From positions 1 through 64,000 of the forward strand of contig CAYVBJ010000005.1 of assembly GCA_964449075.1 (NCBI GenBank): a stretch of DNA of 64,000 nucleotides. Direction: 5' to 3'. The DNA comes from CAYVBJ01 sp964449075 (lineage in GTDB: Bacteria > Bacteroidota > Rhodothermia > Balneolales > Balneolaceae). The notes under the pieces were generated by a model that did no database searches, was not told the DNA's origin, and saw only the letters and a list, made by a program, of their open reading frames with translations. This document shows, piece after piece, positions 54,287-63,044 of the stretch. The position numbers and the translations under genes were made by a program. The stretch's first letter is position 1. The number at the start of each line of letters is the position of its first letter.

Positions 54287-55273
54287 TTGAAACATCATTT
54301 CTCACTTCTGATTGCTGCCTTTATGATGTGGTTTGCCTCGTGTTCTTCCGATAATGGGATTCGTGTCATAAAACTGGGTCATGGCTTAGATGCCAATCAT
54401 TCCGTACATAAGGCGATGGTATTTATGGCTGAACGTGTTGCTGAAGAATCAGACGGTAAAATGCGTATTGATATTTATCCGAGTCAGCAGTTAGGGTCCG
54501 AGCGTGAGTTGCTGGAGTTACTTCAAATAGGCAGTGTGGATATTACCAAAGTATCGTCCAGTGTTATAGAAGGATTTGAACCCTTATATAAAATTTTCAG
54601 TGTTCCATTTTTATTTGAAGATGAAGAGCACCGCTTTGAAGTATTTGACGGAGAAATTGGTGATGAATTACTTGAAGCAGGCAGGAGTATCAGGCTTTTG
54701 GGATTAACATATTATGATGCAGGAACAAGGAGTTTCTATACAAAAGAGAGGCCAATTTCACATCCGGATGATCTGCAAGGATTAAAGATAAGGGTTCAGG
54801 AGAGTCCGGCATCCATTCAGATGGTAAATTTGCTTGGCGGATCAGCCACTCCGATCTCCTGGGGTGAACTATACACGGCACTACAGCAGGGAATCGTTGA
54901 TGGTGCTGAAAATAATCCTCCCAGTTTTCACCTTTCAAGGCATTATGAAGTTAGTAATTATTATAGTTTGGATGAGCATACGGCTGTTCCTGATATTTTA
55001 TTCATTAGCCTTGCTACCTGGGAGAGGCTAAACGAGGAAGAAAGAGAGATTATTGAAAAAGCTGCAAAAGAATCGGCTATATATCAAAGAGAATTGTGGA
55101 AAGAATCCACCAGAATTGCGATGGAAAGTGTTAGGGAAGCCGGAATTGAGATTAACTACCCGGATAAGAAGCCATTCAAAGAACGATTACAGCCCATGTA
55201 TGATCAATATGCAAAAGAAGATATCAGGCTAAATCAGTATATCGAACAAATCCGGGAGCTTGTGAATGAATAA
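54287..55273 (+). CDS. dctP: TRAP transporter substrate-binding protein (DctP)
   Basis: The periplasmic solute receptor of a tripartite ATP-independent transporter. Residues 1-20 are a lipoprotein signal with lipobox WFASC, so it should be tethered rather than freely soluble. DctP-family landmarks are GHGLDANHSVHKAM, the conserved IRVQESP with the substrate-carboxylate-binding Arg, and QQGIVDGAENNPP. The start appears to be TTG (54287); no better start exists before the signal peptide. 328 residues. Followed by dctQ (8-base overlap), dctM and hexuronate genes, so the likely substrate is galacturonate, glucuronate or a related sugar acid. Confidence 0.92.
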   Translation: MKHHFSLLIAAFMMWFASCSSDNGIRVIKLGHGLDANHSVHKAMVFMAERVAEESDGKMRIDIYPSQQLGSERELLELLQIGSVDITKVSSSVIEGFEPLYKIFSVPFLFEDEEHRFEVFDGEIGDELLEAGRSIRLLGLTYYDAGTRSFYTKERPISHPDDLQGLKIRVQESPASIQMVNLLGGSATPISWGELYTALQQGIVDGAENNPPSFHLSRHYEVSNYYSLDEHTAVPDILFISLATWERLNEEEREIIEKAAKESAIYQRELWKESTRIAMESVREAGIEINYPDKKPFKERLQPMYDQYAKEDIRLNQYIEQIRELVNE

Positions 55274-55775
55274 ACTGATCAGAATATTGGATAACACGAT
55301 TGCCTGGATCATGATCATATTGATGGCTGTTTTGGTCATTGTAGTTACCTGGCAGGTTATTACACGATATGTACTTGGGGAAGCAAGTTCATTCACGGAA
55401 GAGACAGCACGGTTTCTGCTCATCTGGATTGGTCTTTTGGGAGCAGCTTATGCTTATAAACAAAATATGCACCTTGCATTTGACCTCTTTATCGATATGG
55501 CGACAGGCATTCGTAAATTCTGGATGGAAATTCTTATTCATCTTCTAATTGCCCTTTTTTCGTTTTTGGTGTTGATTTTGGGAGGATTTTATCTTGTGCA
55601 GCTTACCTGGGAACTGAATCAGCTATCCGCTTCTTTACAAGTTCCGCTGGCATATGTTTACACAGCACTTCCGTTGAGCGGAGCCATTATTGTAATCTAT
55701 TCGACCTGGTTTATTCGGGTAATAATTACAAAAGGACCAATTGAACAAAAACCTCAGATTGACGAGGTGGCCTGA
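55266..55775 (+). CDS. dctQ: TRAP transporter small membrane subunit (DctQ)
   Basis: A 169-residue protein with four membrane helices, typical of DctQ, which links the receptor to the large permease. Conserved features are WQVITRYVLGEASSFTEE in the first loop and the TARFLLIWIGLLGAAYAY helix. It overlaps dctP by eight bases and dctM by one base (TGATG), a tightly coupled operon. Confidence 0.93.
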   Translation: MNKLIRILDNTIAWIMIILMAVLVIVVTWQVITRYVLGEASSFTEETARFLLIWIGLLGAAYAYKQNMHLAFDLFIDMATGIRKFWMEILIHLLIALFSFLVLILGGFYLVQLTWELNQLSASLQVPLAYVYTALPLSGAIIVIYSTWFIRVIITKGPIEQKPQIDEVA

Positions 55776-57070
55776 TGGAAATTGCAGGGATTTTGGTTCT
55801 TGTTATCAGTTTTGTTCTGTTGCTGCTAATCGGGGTTCCTATTGCATTTTGTATTGGTATTGCAACACTTATGACTATGTTTGTAAGTATTTCCTTTGAG
55901 CCGGCCATCACTACTGTTGCCCAACGGATGGCAACCGGTCTTGACAGTTTTACACTTCTCGCTATTCCGTTTTTTATACTGGCCGGACAAATCATGAACC
56001 AGGGCGGCATTGCCAGGCGTCTGATTGACCTGGCAAAATCAATTGTTGGAATGCTTCCCGGTGGACTTGCTTATGTACAAATTATCGCTGCAATGTTATT
56101 CGGTTCAATTTCAGGTTCAGCTGTAGCTACAGCTTCTGCAATTGGAGGTTTTATGGGGCCTCAGATGGAAAAGGAGGGATATGATAAACCTTTTAGCACA
56201 GCATTAAATATTACCTCCTCTACAACCGGGCTTATTATACCACCAAGCAATATTCTCATTGTCTTTTCCCTGGCAAGCGGGGGTGTATCCATCGCAGCAC
56301 TCTTTCTGGCCGGATATCTGCCCGGTATTCTTGTGGGTCTTTCTCTGATGTTTGTATCCGGATATTTTGCAATTAAAAAAAAATATCCGATTAGCGGAAG
56401 AGTTCCCTTTAAAGTATTCCTGAAAAGGTTTTTTGATGCAATCCCAAGTTTGTTTCTCATTATACTGGTAATTGGAGGCATCGTTGCAGGAATATTTACG
56501 GCGACAGAAGCCTCAGCAATAGCTGTTATTTATGCTTTAATTTTGGGATTGGCCTATAAAAATATAAATCCCAAACAACTTAAAGAGGTGTTTTTATCCA
56601 GTTGTAATATTACAGCCATTGTAGCCCTTTTGATTGCTACATCCATGGCAATGTCATGGATTATGTCATACGAAAATATACCGGTCTATGTTAGTGAAAG
56701 CCTGATTGCATTAAGTGATAATCCGTTTGTCATTATGATTATAATCAACATTATTTTGCTGATGGTGGGTGTTTTTATGGATATTACTCCTGCGGTACTC
56801 ATTTTCACTCCTATATTTTTACCCCTGGCAGTAGATTTGGGAATGGATCCGGTTCATTTTGGAATTGTGATGATCTTAAACCTATGTGTTGGTTTAACAA
56901 CCCCGCCTGTAGGAAGTGTACTTTTTGTGGGGTGCGGTATTTCCGATGTATCTATTACAAAAGTAATCCGGCCATTGCTGCCACTGTATTTGGCGATGGT
57001 AATATCTCTTTTGGCCGTAACCTTTTTTGAAGATATAAGCCTTTTTTTACCGCGCTTATTCGGTTATTAA
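55775..57070 (+). CDS. dctM: TRAP transporter large permease subunit (DctM)
   Basis: The ion-coupled transport channel, 431 residues with about 12 helices. Family motifs are IPFFILAGQIMNQGGIA, the GSISGSAVATASAIGG loop (Na+/substrate-site region) and TTPPVGSVLFVGCGI near the C-terminus. Together with DctP and DctQ it forms a complete transporter, with nothing missing. It ends 16 bases before uxaE, which places uptake and metabolism in one transcript. Confidence 0.95.
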   Translation: MEIAGILVLVISFVLLLLIGVPIAFCIGIATLMTMFVSISFEPAITTVAQRMATGLDSFTLLAIPFFILAGQIMNQGGIARRLIDLAKSIVGMLPGGLAYVQIIAAMLFGSISGSAVATASAIGGFMGPQMEKEGYDKPFSTALNITSSTTGLIIPPSNILIVFSLASGGVSIAALFLAGYLPGILVGLSLMFVSGYFAIKKKYPISGRVPFKVFLKRFFDAIPSLFLIILVIGGIVAGIFTATEASAIAVIYALILGLAYKNINPKQLKEVFLSSCNITAIVALLIATSMAMSWIMSYENIPVYVSESLIALSDNPFVIMIIINIILLMVGVFMDITPAVLIFTPIFLPLAVDLGMDPVHFGIVMILNLCVGLTTPPVGSVLFVGCGISDVSITKVIRPLLPLYLAMVISLLAVTFFEDISLFLPRLFGY

Positions 57071-57086
57071 TTATTAGATAAGAGTT

Positions 57087-58616
57087 ATGACAGAAATCAA
57101 TTATAATACAGATCGGTATGATAAAAGAGATCTGTCTCATTTAGAAGATAACCTTGGGGATGTACTTTTCTATGAAAAATCAATAAGACGTGTCGGTAAC
57201 TGCTGGTACTTCATGATAAAAAAAGGAATTGATAAATATCTTATTATTGCTGCTGATATAAATAGTGAAGAACCCAAAGAATTCGAAGGAAAGAAAATCA
57301 ATATCAATTCGTCCTCAATTTTAAAGTGTGAACTGACCAGTAAAAACGCGAATGCTCTGCGGTCAGTATTTGATTACACCAACCCGGTTTTAATTGGTAA
57401 AATAAATTCCTTCGGTTTTGGCGACCGCTTGGGAAATGCAGGTCCGGCTCATCTTCGATCTGTCAGAGACACAGGCTATAAACCGGTACTTGCTCAACAA
57501 TCTATACGCGAACTTAATCGCACGAACCGTACGGCCCGGGAGGTGATGAATGCGGCAAGCTGGGCGGTCTTTCAGGAAGGACATAAAGATGGATTTGGTG
57601 CAGATGCCGATCATCTGAAAACTACAGATGATATCGACAGAATGGTAAAAGCAGGTTTTACCATGTTCACAATTGATCCAGGCGATTATGTAGTGAATGA
57701 AGTCAAAACGATGAATCTTGAAAAACTAAAAAAAAGATTTTTATATCTGCCCTGGACACAGTTAAAATGTGATCCGATCGGATTGCTGAAGAGGTACTCC
57801 GGTAAAAAAATAGTCTTAAATAATGATACAAATTTGAATCCTGATGATTACCAGGTTTTACAGGGAATGGTGAAATATGGCAGGGTTATCTTGCATACAA
57901 AAATGATGGCTGACTATCTTGAGTACAGATATCCGAATCATCCCGCCGAACTGGAACTATCCGTAGACGAAACAGACTCCCCCACAACTCCATTCGAACA
58001 CTTTTTAATTGTTTCGGAACTTAACCGGTTAGGAGTAGAATTGGTAAGTCTTGCGCCAAGGTTTTGTGGTGATTTTGAAAAAGGCATCGATTTTAAGGGT
58101 GATTTAGATCAATTTCGATCAGAATACAAACAACATCTTGCCATTGCGGAAAGGTTTGGAGGATATAAACTTAGCATCCATTCTGGAAGCGATAAATTTT
58201 CGGTATATGAGGTTATTGGTTCCATAAATTCTGGTGCAGTTCATGTTAAAACAGCGGGTACCAGTTACCTGGAAGCATTACGTACCATCGCAGAAGCAGA
58301 GCCGGCGTTATTTCGGGAGATACTTGCTTTTTCCGTCAACCGATTTAATGAGGACAAGAAAACTTATCACATTTCAGCCAATCCGGACAGGATTTCTTCT
58401 CTGTACAAGTTAAAAGACAGGCAGTTAAGGGAGCTGATGGATGATAACGATGCTCGACAGGTACTGCATGTTGCTTATGGCTCAGTACTTTCCGCAAATT
58501 TACCCGAAGCCGCAACCTTTAAAGAACGATTGATGAAATCTCTTGAGGAACATGAGGATCTGTATGAAAAAAATCTCAGTGCACATTTTAACAGACATTT
58601 TGAACCATTTAATTAA
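57087..58616 (+). CDS. uxaE: Tagaturonate epimerase
   Basis: It interconverts D-tagaturonate and D-fructuronate, letting galacturonate enter the glucuronate branch. The 509 residues and the blocks GHKDGFGADADHLK, DPGDYVVNE, APRFCGDFEKGIDF and LSIHSGSDKFSVYE match UxaE (first described in Thermotoga maritima), with His and Asp residues expected at the metal site. No altronate enzymes (UxaA, UxaB) are present, which agrees with this route. It lies between dctM and the fructuronate reductase gene. Confidence 0.92.
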   Translation: MTEINYNTDRYDKRDLSHLEDNLGDVLFYEKSIRRVGNCWYFMIKKGIDKYLIIAADINSEEPKEFEGKKININSSSILKCELTSKNANALRSVFDYTNPVLIGKINSFGFGDRLGNAGPAHLRSVRDTGYKPVLAQQSIRELNRTNRTAREVMNAASWAVFQEGHKDGFGADADHLKTTDDIDRMVKAGFTMFTIDPGDYVVNEVKTMNLEKLKKRFLYLPWTQLKCDPIGLLKRYSGKKIVLNNDTNLNPDDYQVLQGMVKYGRVILHTKMMADYLEYRYPNHPAELELSVDETDSPTTPFEHFLIVSELNRLGVELVSLAPRFCGDFEKGIDFKGDLDQFRSEYKQHLAIAERFGGYKLSIHSGSDKFSVYEVIGSINSGAVHVKTAGTSYLEALRTIAEAEPALFREILAFSVNRFNEDKKTYHISANPDRISSLYKLKDRQLRELMDDNDARQVLHVAYGSVLSANLPEAATFKERLMKSLEEHEDLYEKNLSAHFNRHFEPFN

Positions 58617-58622
58617 TCTCAA

Positions 58623-59402
58623 ATGGATAATTCACAGCTATTTAATCTTGATGGCAAAGTAGCCGCTGTAATTGGAGGCAGTGGTATATTAGGTGGTCAG
58701 ATGTCGCAGGCACTTGCTGAAGCAGGGGCCAGTACGGCTGTTATATACAGCGGAAATCGAAATGGAGCGGAACAAAGAGCTTCCGAAATTCAAAATGCTG
58801 GTGGAGATTCCATTATTTGTCAGGCTGATGTACGGGATGAAAAATCACTAGTAACAGCGCTTGAGAAGATCATTGAAAAATGGGGGCAATTAGATATTCT
58901 AGTGAATGCACCCGGTGTGAATTCTACAACGCCGGTTATGGAGATAACTGAGGAAGAATGGAATCATATCCTTGATATAAATCTGAAAGGCGTATTTTTG
59001 GCGAGCAGGATTGCAGCCAAATATATGATTCAAAAAGGTGAAGGTGGAAGCATCATTAACATAACATCAGCATCATCTGAAGTTCCGTTGTCAAAAGTGT
59101 TTACATATAGCATTTCCAAAGCGGGAATGAACAATATGACAAAATTTCTTGCCCGGGAATGGGCACCACATAAAATCCGCGTAAATGCAATTATGCCGGG
59201 ATTTTTTCCTGCTGAACAAAATAGAGAAATTCTTAGCAAGGAGCGTGAAAAAGCAATTTTTGATCACACTCCGATGAGGCGCTACGGCAGGCCGGAGGAG
59301 CTTTCGGGGGCAGTGATATGGCTGGCTTCGGAGAAAGCTTCATCCTTTGTAACCGGAGCTTTGATTCCGGTAGATGGCGGATTTACTGCTATGAGTATTT
59401 AA
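58623..59402 (+). CDS. uxuB: SDR-type D-fructuronate reductase (mannonate oxidoreductase)
   Basis: It probably reduces D-fructuronate to D-mannonate. A 259-residue classical SDR with cofactor motif IGGSGILGGQMSQ, the usual NNAG element changed to VNAPGVN, catalytic YSISKAG, and the C-terminal VTGALIPVDGGFTAM. The block MPGFFPAEQNREIL resembles the Bacillus YjmF (UxuB) SDR group rather than the long-chain E. coli UxuB. Its position directly after uxaE and before eda/kdgK supports the role; a related sugar-acid dehydrogenase (KduD-like) is the main alternative. Confidence 0.8.
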   Translation: MDNSQLFNLDGKVAAVIGGSGILGGQMSQALAEAGASTAVIYSGNRNGAEQRASEIQNAGGDSIICQADVRDEKSLVTALEKIIEKWGQLDILVNAPGVNSTTPVMEITEEEWNHILDINLKGVFLASRIAAKYMIQKGEGGSIINITSASSEVPLSKVFTYSISKAGMNNMTKFLAREWAPHKIRVNAIMPGFFPAEQNREILSKEREKAIFDHTPMRRYGRPEELSGAVIWLASEKASSFVTGALIPVDGGFTAMSI

Positions 59403-59644
59403 TCTGAATAATCCAGGGTAAGCAGTTTTTATAGGCTTGATAAATGATAGAATCAGATTTCACCATGAGTTGTCGGCTATCAGCTTAAGCGGCAGATGAA
59501 ATTTTAGATGAATTGTAAAATGAACAGTGCAATACAGATGAAATTGAAAGATTTTCACTTCATACACGACAACCGGAGGGAGACGTTATTAGTTAACAGG
59601 ATCACGTGCCTTTTCCGGAAACTTTTTAATCCAATAAATCCAGA

Positions 59645-60295
59645 ATGAATAAGCAGAAAACTCTGGCGCAAATAGAAGCGACTAAAGTGGTTGCCGTGGT
59701 GCGCCTGCAGGAAGTAGCTCTGTTTGAACCGGTTGCACTTGCTCTTTATGAAGGCGGAGTAAGAGCAATTGAAATTACCATGACGGTTCCCGGTGCACTT
59801 GCAGCTCTTGAAAAAGCAATTTCCAACTTGCCATCTGAAATAATCATAGGAGTTGGATCTGTTCTGAATGAAAAAACAACAGAAAGGGCAGTGAACGCCG
59901 GGGCTCAGTTCATTGTGAGTCCGGTGACAAAAAAGGAAATTCTCGACGCTTGTGAAACAGCAAAAGTTGCCGTGATGCCGGGTGCATTTACCCCAACCGA
60001 GATACAGAGAGCGTGGGAATGGGGAGCCGATATTGTAAAAGTTTTTCCTGCCGATATTTTAGGGGTGAAATTTTTTAAAGGCTTAAAAGCTCCCATGCCT
60101 CACCTGAAGCTGATGCCAACAGGTGGCGTTTCACTCAAGAATGCAGCAGATTGGATTCAGGCCGGCGCCTGTGCTGTGGGCGTCGGAGGTGCTCTATTGG
60201 ATAAAGAGGCATTGAGAGACAGGAATTTTGAACAGATAAAGAAGAATGCAGAACGTCTAATTTCAAATTTGAAAACAATAAATCAATATGGGTAA
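59645..60295 (+). CDS. eda: 2-keto-3-deoxy-6-phosphogluconate aldolase
   Basis: A class I aldolase splitting KDPG into pyruvate and glyceraldehyde-3-phosphate. The 216-residue TIM barrel has the catalytic Glu43 (EITMT) and the Schiff-base Lys132 (VKVFPAD), plus the phosphate-binding MPTGGVS. It is separated from uxuB by 242 bases (59403-59644), where I see no gene but a TTTCCGGAAA palindrome (59612-59621), so a second promoter is possible. It overlaps kdgK by eight bases. Confidence 0.95.
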   Translation: MNKQKTLAQIEATKVVAVVRLQEVALFEPVALALYEGGVRAIEITMTVPGALAALEKAISNLPSEIIIGVGSVLNEKTTERAVNAGAQFIVSPVTKKEILDACETAKVAVMPGAFTPTEIQRAWEWGADIVKVFPADILGVKFFKGLKAPMPHLKLMPTGGVSLKNAADWIQAGACAVGVGGALLDKEALRDRNFEQIKKNAERLISNLKTINQYG

Positions 60296-61319
60296 CATTG
60301 TAACTTTTGGAGAGATCATGTTGCGGCTGTCACCTCCCGGCTATTCAAGATTTATTCAAACCAATCAGTTTGAGGTGACCTATGGCGGGGGTGAGGCCAA
60401 CGTGGCTGTAGCATTAGCCGGCTATGAAATGAACAGTTTTTTTGTAACCAGATTACCCGGCCATGAAATCGGTGAAGCGGCACTTCATGCATTGCAACGA
60501 TACGGTGTAAATACGCAGCACATTATTCGCGGAGGGGATCGACTTGGCATCTATTTCCTGGAGACGGGTGCCAGCCAGCGACCTTCCAAAGTGATCTATG
60601 ACCGGGCGAACTCCGCAGTCGAACAGATGGAGGAGTCGATGGTTAATTGGGATAAGGTATTTCAGGATAAGGATTGGTTCCATTGGACGGGAATCACTCC
60701 TGCTTTAGGTGAAAAACCGCGTAAATCTGTGATAGCTGCCTGTAAAGCTGCAAAGAGTGCGGGAGTAACCATTAGTTGTGACCTGAATTTCCGGGGGAAA
60801 CTTTGGAGTGAACAGGAGGCGCAAGCGGTCATGAATCCGCTTATGGAGTATGTGGATGTGTGTATCTGTAATGAAGAAGATGCTCAGAAAAGCCTCGGGT
60901 TTGAAGCGGGTAGAACCAACATAGAGGGTGCAGAACTGGATGAAGAAGGGTATTTTACCCTTGCCAGATCCTTGAAAAAAGAGTATGAGTTTCAGTCGGT
61001 GGCTATTACACTCAGAGAAAGCTATTCGGCCAGCAGAAACGGCTGGAGTGCACTGCTGCATGATGAGCGTGACTGTAAGCAGCCGGTTCGCTCCGCCCGC
61101 TACGAAATTGATATTGTAGACCGCGTGGGAGGCGGAGATTCGTTTGCTTCGGGACTGATTTACGGTCTTTTAACTAAATCGAGCACAATTGATGCCCTGG
61201 AGTTTGCTGTGGCTGCTTCTTGCCTGAAACATACCATCCCCGGTGATTTTAATCTTGTCCGGGTGGATGAAGTTGAAAAACTGATTCAAAGCGGGGGTTC
61301 GGGACGTGTGGAGAGGTAA
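60288..61319 (+). CDS. kdgK: 2-keto-3-deoxygluconate kinase (PfkB family)
   Basis: It phosphorylates KDG to KDPG. The 343-residue ribokinase-fold protein starts VTFGEIMLRLSPPG, has the N-terminal PfkB signature GGGEANVAVALA, and the C-terminal signature DRVGGGDSFASGL with the catalytic Asp. It starts inside the end of eda, so the two are coupled. A 108-base inverted-repeat element begins at its stop codon. Confidence 0.93.
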   Translation: MGNIVTFGEIMLRLSPPGYSRFIQTNQFEVTYGGGEANVAVALAGYEMNSFFVTRLPGHEIGEAALHALQRYGVNTQHIIRGGDRLGIYFLETGASQRPSKVIYDRANSAVEQMEESMVNWDKVFQDKDWFHWTGITPALGEKPRKSVIAACKAAKSAGVTISCDLNFRGKLWSEQEAQAVMNPLMEYVDVCICNEEDAQKSLGFEAGRTNIEGAELDEEGYFTLARSLKKEYEFQSVAITLRESYSASRNGWSALLHDERDCKQPVRSARYEIDIVDRVGGGDSFASGLIYGLLTKSSTIDALEFAVAASCLKHTIPGDFNLVRVDEVEKLIQSGGSGRVER

Positions 61320-61427
61320 ACACACCCCTTGTTTGCCCCAACCATCCTGCGGACATTGGGGCTGCACATTTCCCCTCTCGAGAGGGGACAGGGTTGAGCG
61401 CGTTCAGCGATCAAGCCAGGGGTGTGT
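61320..61427. repeat. 108-bp inverted-repeat element (MITE/REP-like) between kdgK and uxaC
   Basis: The ends are a perfect 10-base inverted repeat, ACACACCCCT (61320-61329) and AGGGGTGTGT (61418-61427). Inside are two further hairpins: GCCCCAA/TTGGGGC (61335-61341 with 61356-61362) and the perfect 16-base palindrome CCCCTCTCGAGAGGGG (61372-61387). The GC content is clearly above its surroundings. It has no coding capacity and starts at the base after the kdgK stop. Confidence 0.8.
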
Positions 61428-61516
61428 ACGGTGGGTTGGCAAAAAACGTATGAAAGATTAAAAGTTAATTTTAACATGCTCGTAAAAATATTTTTTATCA
61501 AAAATCCACCCGGAAA

Positions 61517-62941
61517 ATGAAAAAACCATTCATACACAAAAATTTTCTGCTGCAAAATAACCTGGCAGAAGAATTATATCACGAATACGCATCTGACCAG
61601 CCAATCATCGATTACCATTGCCATCTGCCGCCACAGCAAATTGCAGATGATATCAATTTCAGAAACCTGACTCATATTTGGCTGGAAGGTGATCATTATA
61701 AATGGCGCGCCATGCGTACCTGTGGGATGGATGAAAAATACATTACTGGTAATTCGACTGATAAAGAGAAATTTCTGGCGTGGGCGAAAACGGTGCCTAA
61801 AACGATCAGGAATCCACTGTATCACTGGACCCATATGGAACTGAATCATCCTTTTGGAATCAATAAACGATTGTTGAATGATGATACGGCAGAACAAATC
61901 TGGTATGAATGCAATGAAATGTTGCAACAGCCTGAGTTTTCTGCGATAGAATTACTCAGACGTAACAAAGTGAATGTTATTGCCACTACGGACGATCCAA
62001 CTGATTCACTGGAATATCATCAAAAATTCAAACAGGAAAAAGACGCCGGATTTATAATGGTACCCACTTTTCGTCCGGATCGGGGCATGGAAATAGAGAA
62101 TGGAGATGGATTCAGGAACTGGGTGCAAAAACTGGAAGAGGTTTCCGGAATATCAATAACCTCATACCGGGATTGTCTGGATGCCTTAAAAAATCGTCAT
62201 GACCTGTTTCACGAACTGGGCTGCCGGGCGTCTGATCATGGAATTGAAGAACCCTATGCAGAACCTTTTAGCGATAAGAAACTTGAAAGAATTTTTTCAA
62301 ATGGCATGAAAGGTGTAATCGTATCTGAAGAGGAGGTTCGTATTTTTAAGTCTGCATTTCTCTATCACTGCGGATTGATGGATTATGAAAAGGAGTGGGT
62401 ATTTCAGCTTCACATTGGTGCTTTAAGGAATAATAACTCTCGTATGATGAAAAAGCTTGGCCGGGATACAGGTTTTGATTCTATGGGAGATTTTGAAATT
62501 GCCAGGCCGCTTGCTCAACTTTTAGATCGTTTGGATGTGCAGAATAAACTGCCCCGTGTGATTCTATACAATAACAATTCATCTGACAATGAAGTCATTG
62601 TAACCATGGCAGGTAATTTTCAAGACGGAACCATCCCCGGAAAAGTACAGCATGGTCCTCCCTGGTGGCATCTGGATCAAAAGGATGGTATCGAAAAGCA
62701 GATTGAATCACTTTCAAATATGGGAATTTTAAGTGAATTTATCGGAATGACAACCGATTCCCGCAGCCTCCTATCTTATCCCAGGCACGATTACTTCAGA
62801 CGGATCCTGTGCAACATTCTTGGAGAGGATATGGAAAAAGGGTTAGTGCCGGATGAGATGGATCTGATTGCTGAATTGGTTGAAAATATCTGCTACCAGA
62901 ATGCTGACCGCTTTTTTCGATTTAAATCCGGGACTGTCTGA
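61517..62941 (+). CDS. uxaC: Uronate isomerase
   Basis: It isomerises D-glucuronate to D-fructuronate and D-galacturonate to D-tagaturonate. The 474 residues fit the UxaC branch of the amidohydrolase superfamily. The N-terminal metal-binding DYHCHLPP (His34, His36) is present, then FGINKRLL, IATTDDPTDSLEYH and the C-terminal TDSRSLLSYPRHDYFRR with its conserved Arg. It is the last gene of the plus-strand uronate set, separated from kdgK by the inverted-repeat element, and converges with uxuA. Confidence 0.95.
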   Translation: MKKPFIHKNFLLQNNLAEELYHEYASDQPIIDYHCHLPPQQIADDINFRNLTHIWLEGDHYKWRAMRTCGMDEKYITGNSTDKEKFLAWAKTVPKTIRNPLYHWTHMELNHPFGINKRLLNDDTAEQIWYECNEMLQQPEFSAIELLRRNKVNVIATTDDPTDSLEYHQKFKQEKDAGFIMVPTFRPDRGMEIENGDGFRNWVQKLEEVSGISITSYRDCLDALKNRHDLFHELGCRASDHGIEEPYAEPFSDKKLERIFSNGMKGVIVSEEEVRIFKSAFLYHCGLMDYEKEWVFQLHIGALRNNNSRMMKKLGRDTGFDSMGDFEIARPLAQLLDRLDVQNKLPRVILYNNNSSDNEVIVTMAGNFQDGTIPGKVQHGPPWWHLDQKDGIEKQIESLSNMGILSEFIGMTTDSRSLLSYPRHDYFRRILCNILGEDMEKGLVPDEMDLIAELVENICYQNADRFFRFKSGTV

Positions 62942-63044
62942 AGTATAGAAATCAGGGTTTTCAGGTAAAGAAAACATTAATACTTGAATAAGTAAAAGCT
63001 TATAAAATGTCTCAGCTGAGTTATTTTATTGCAGGATTCATAAA

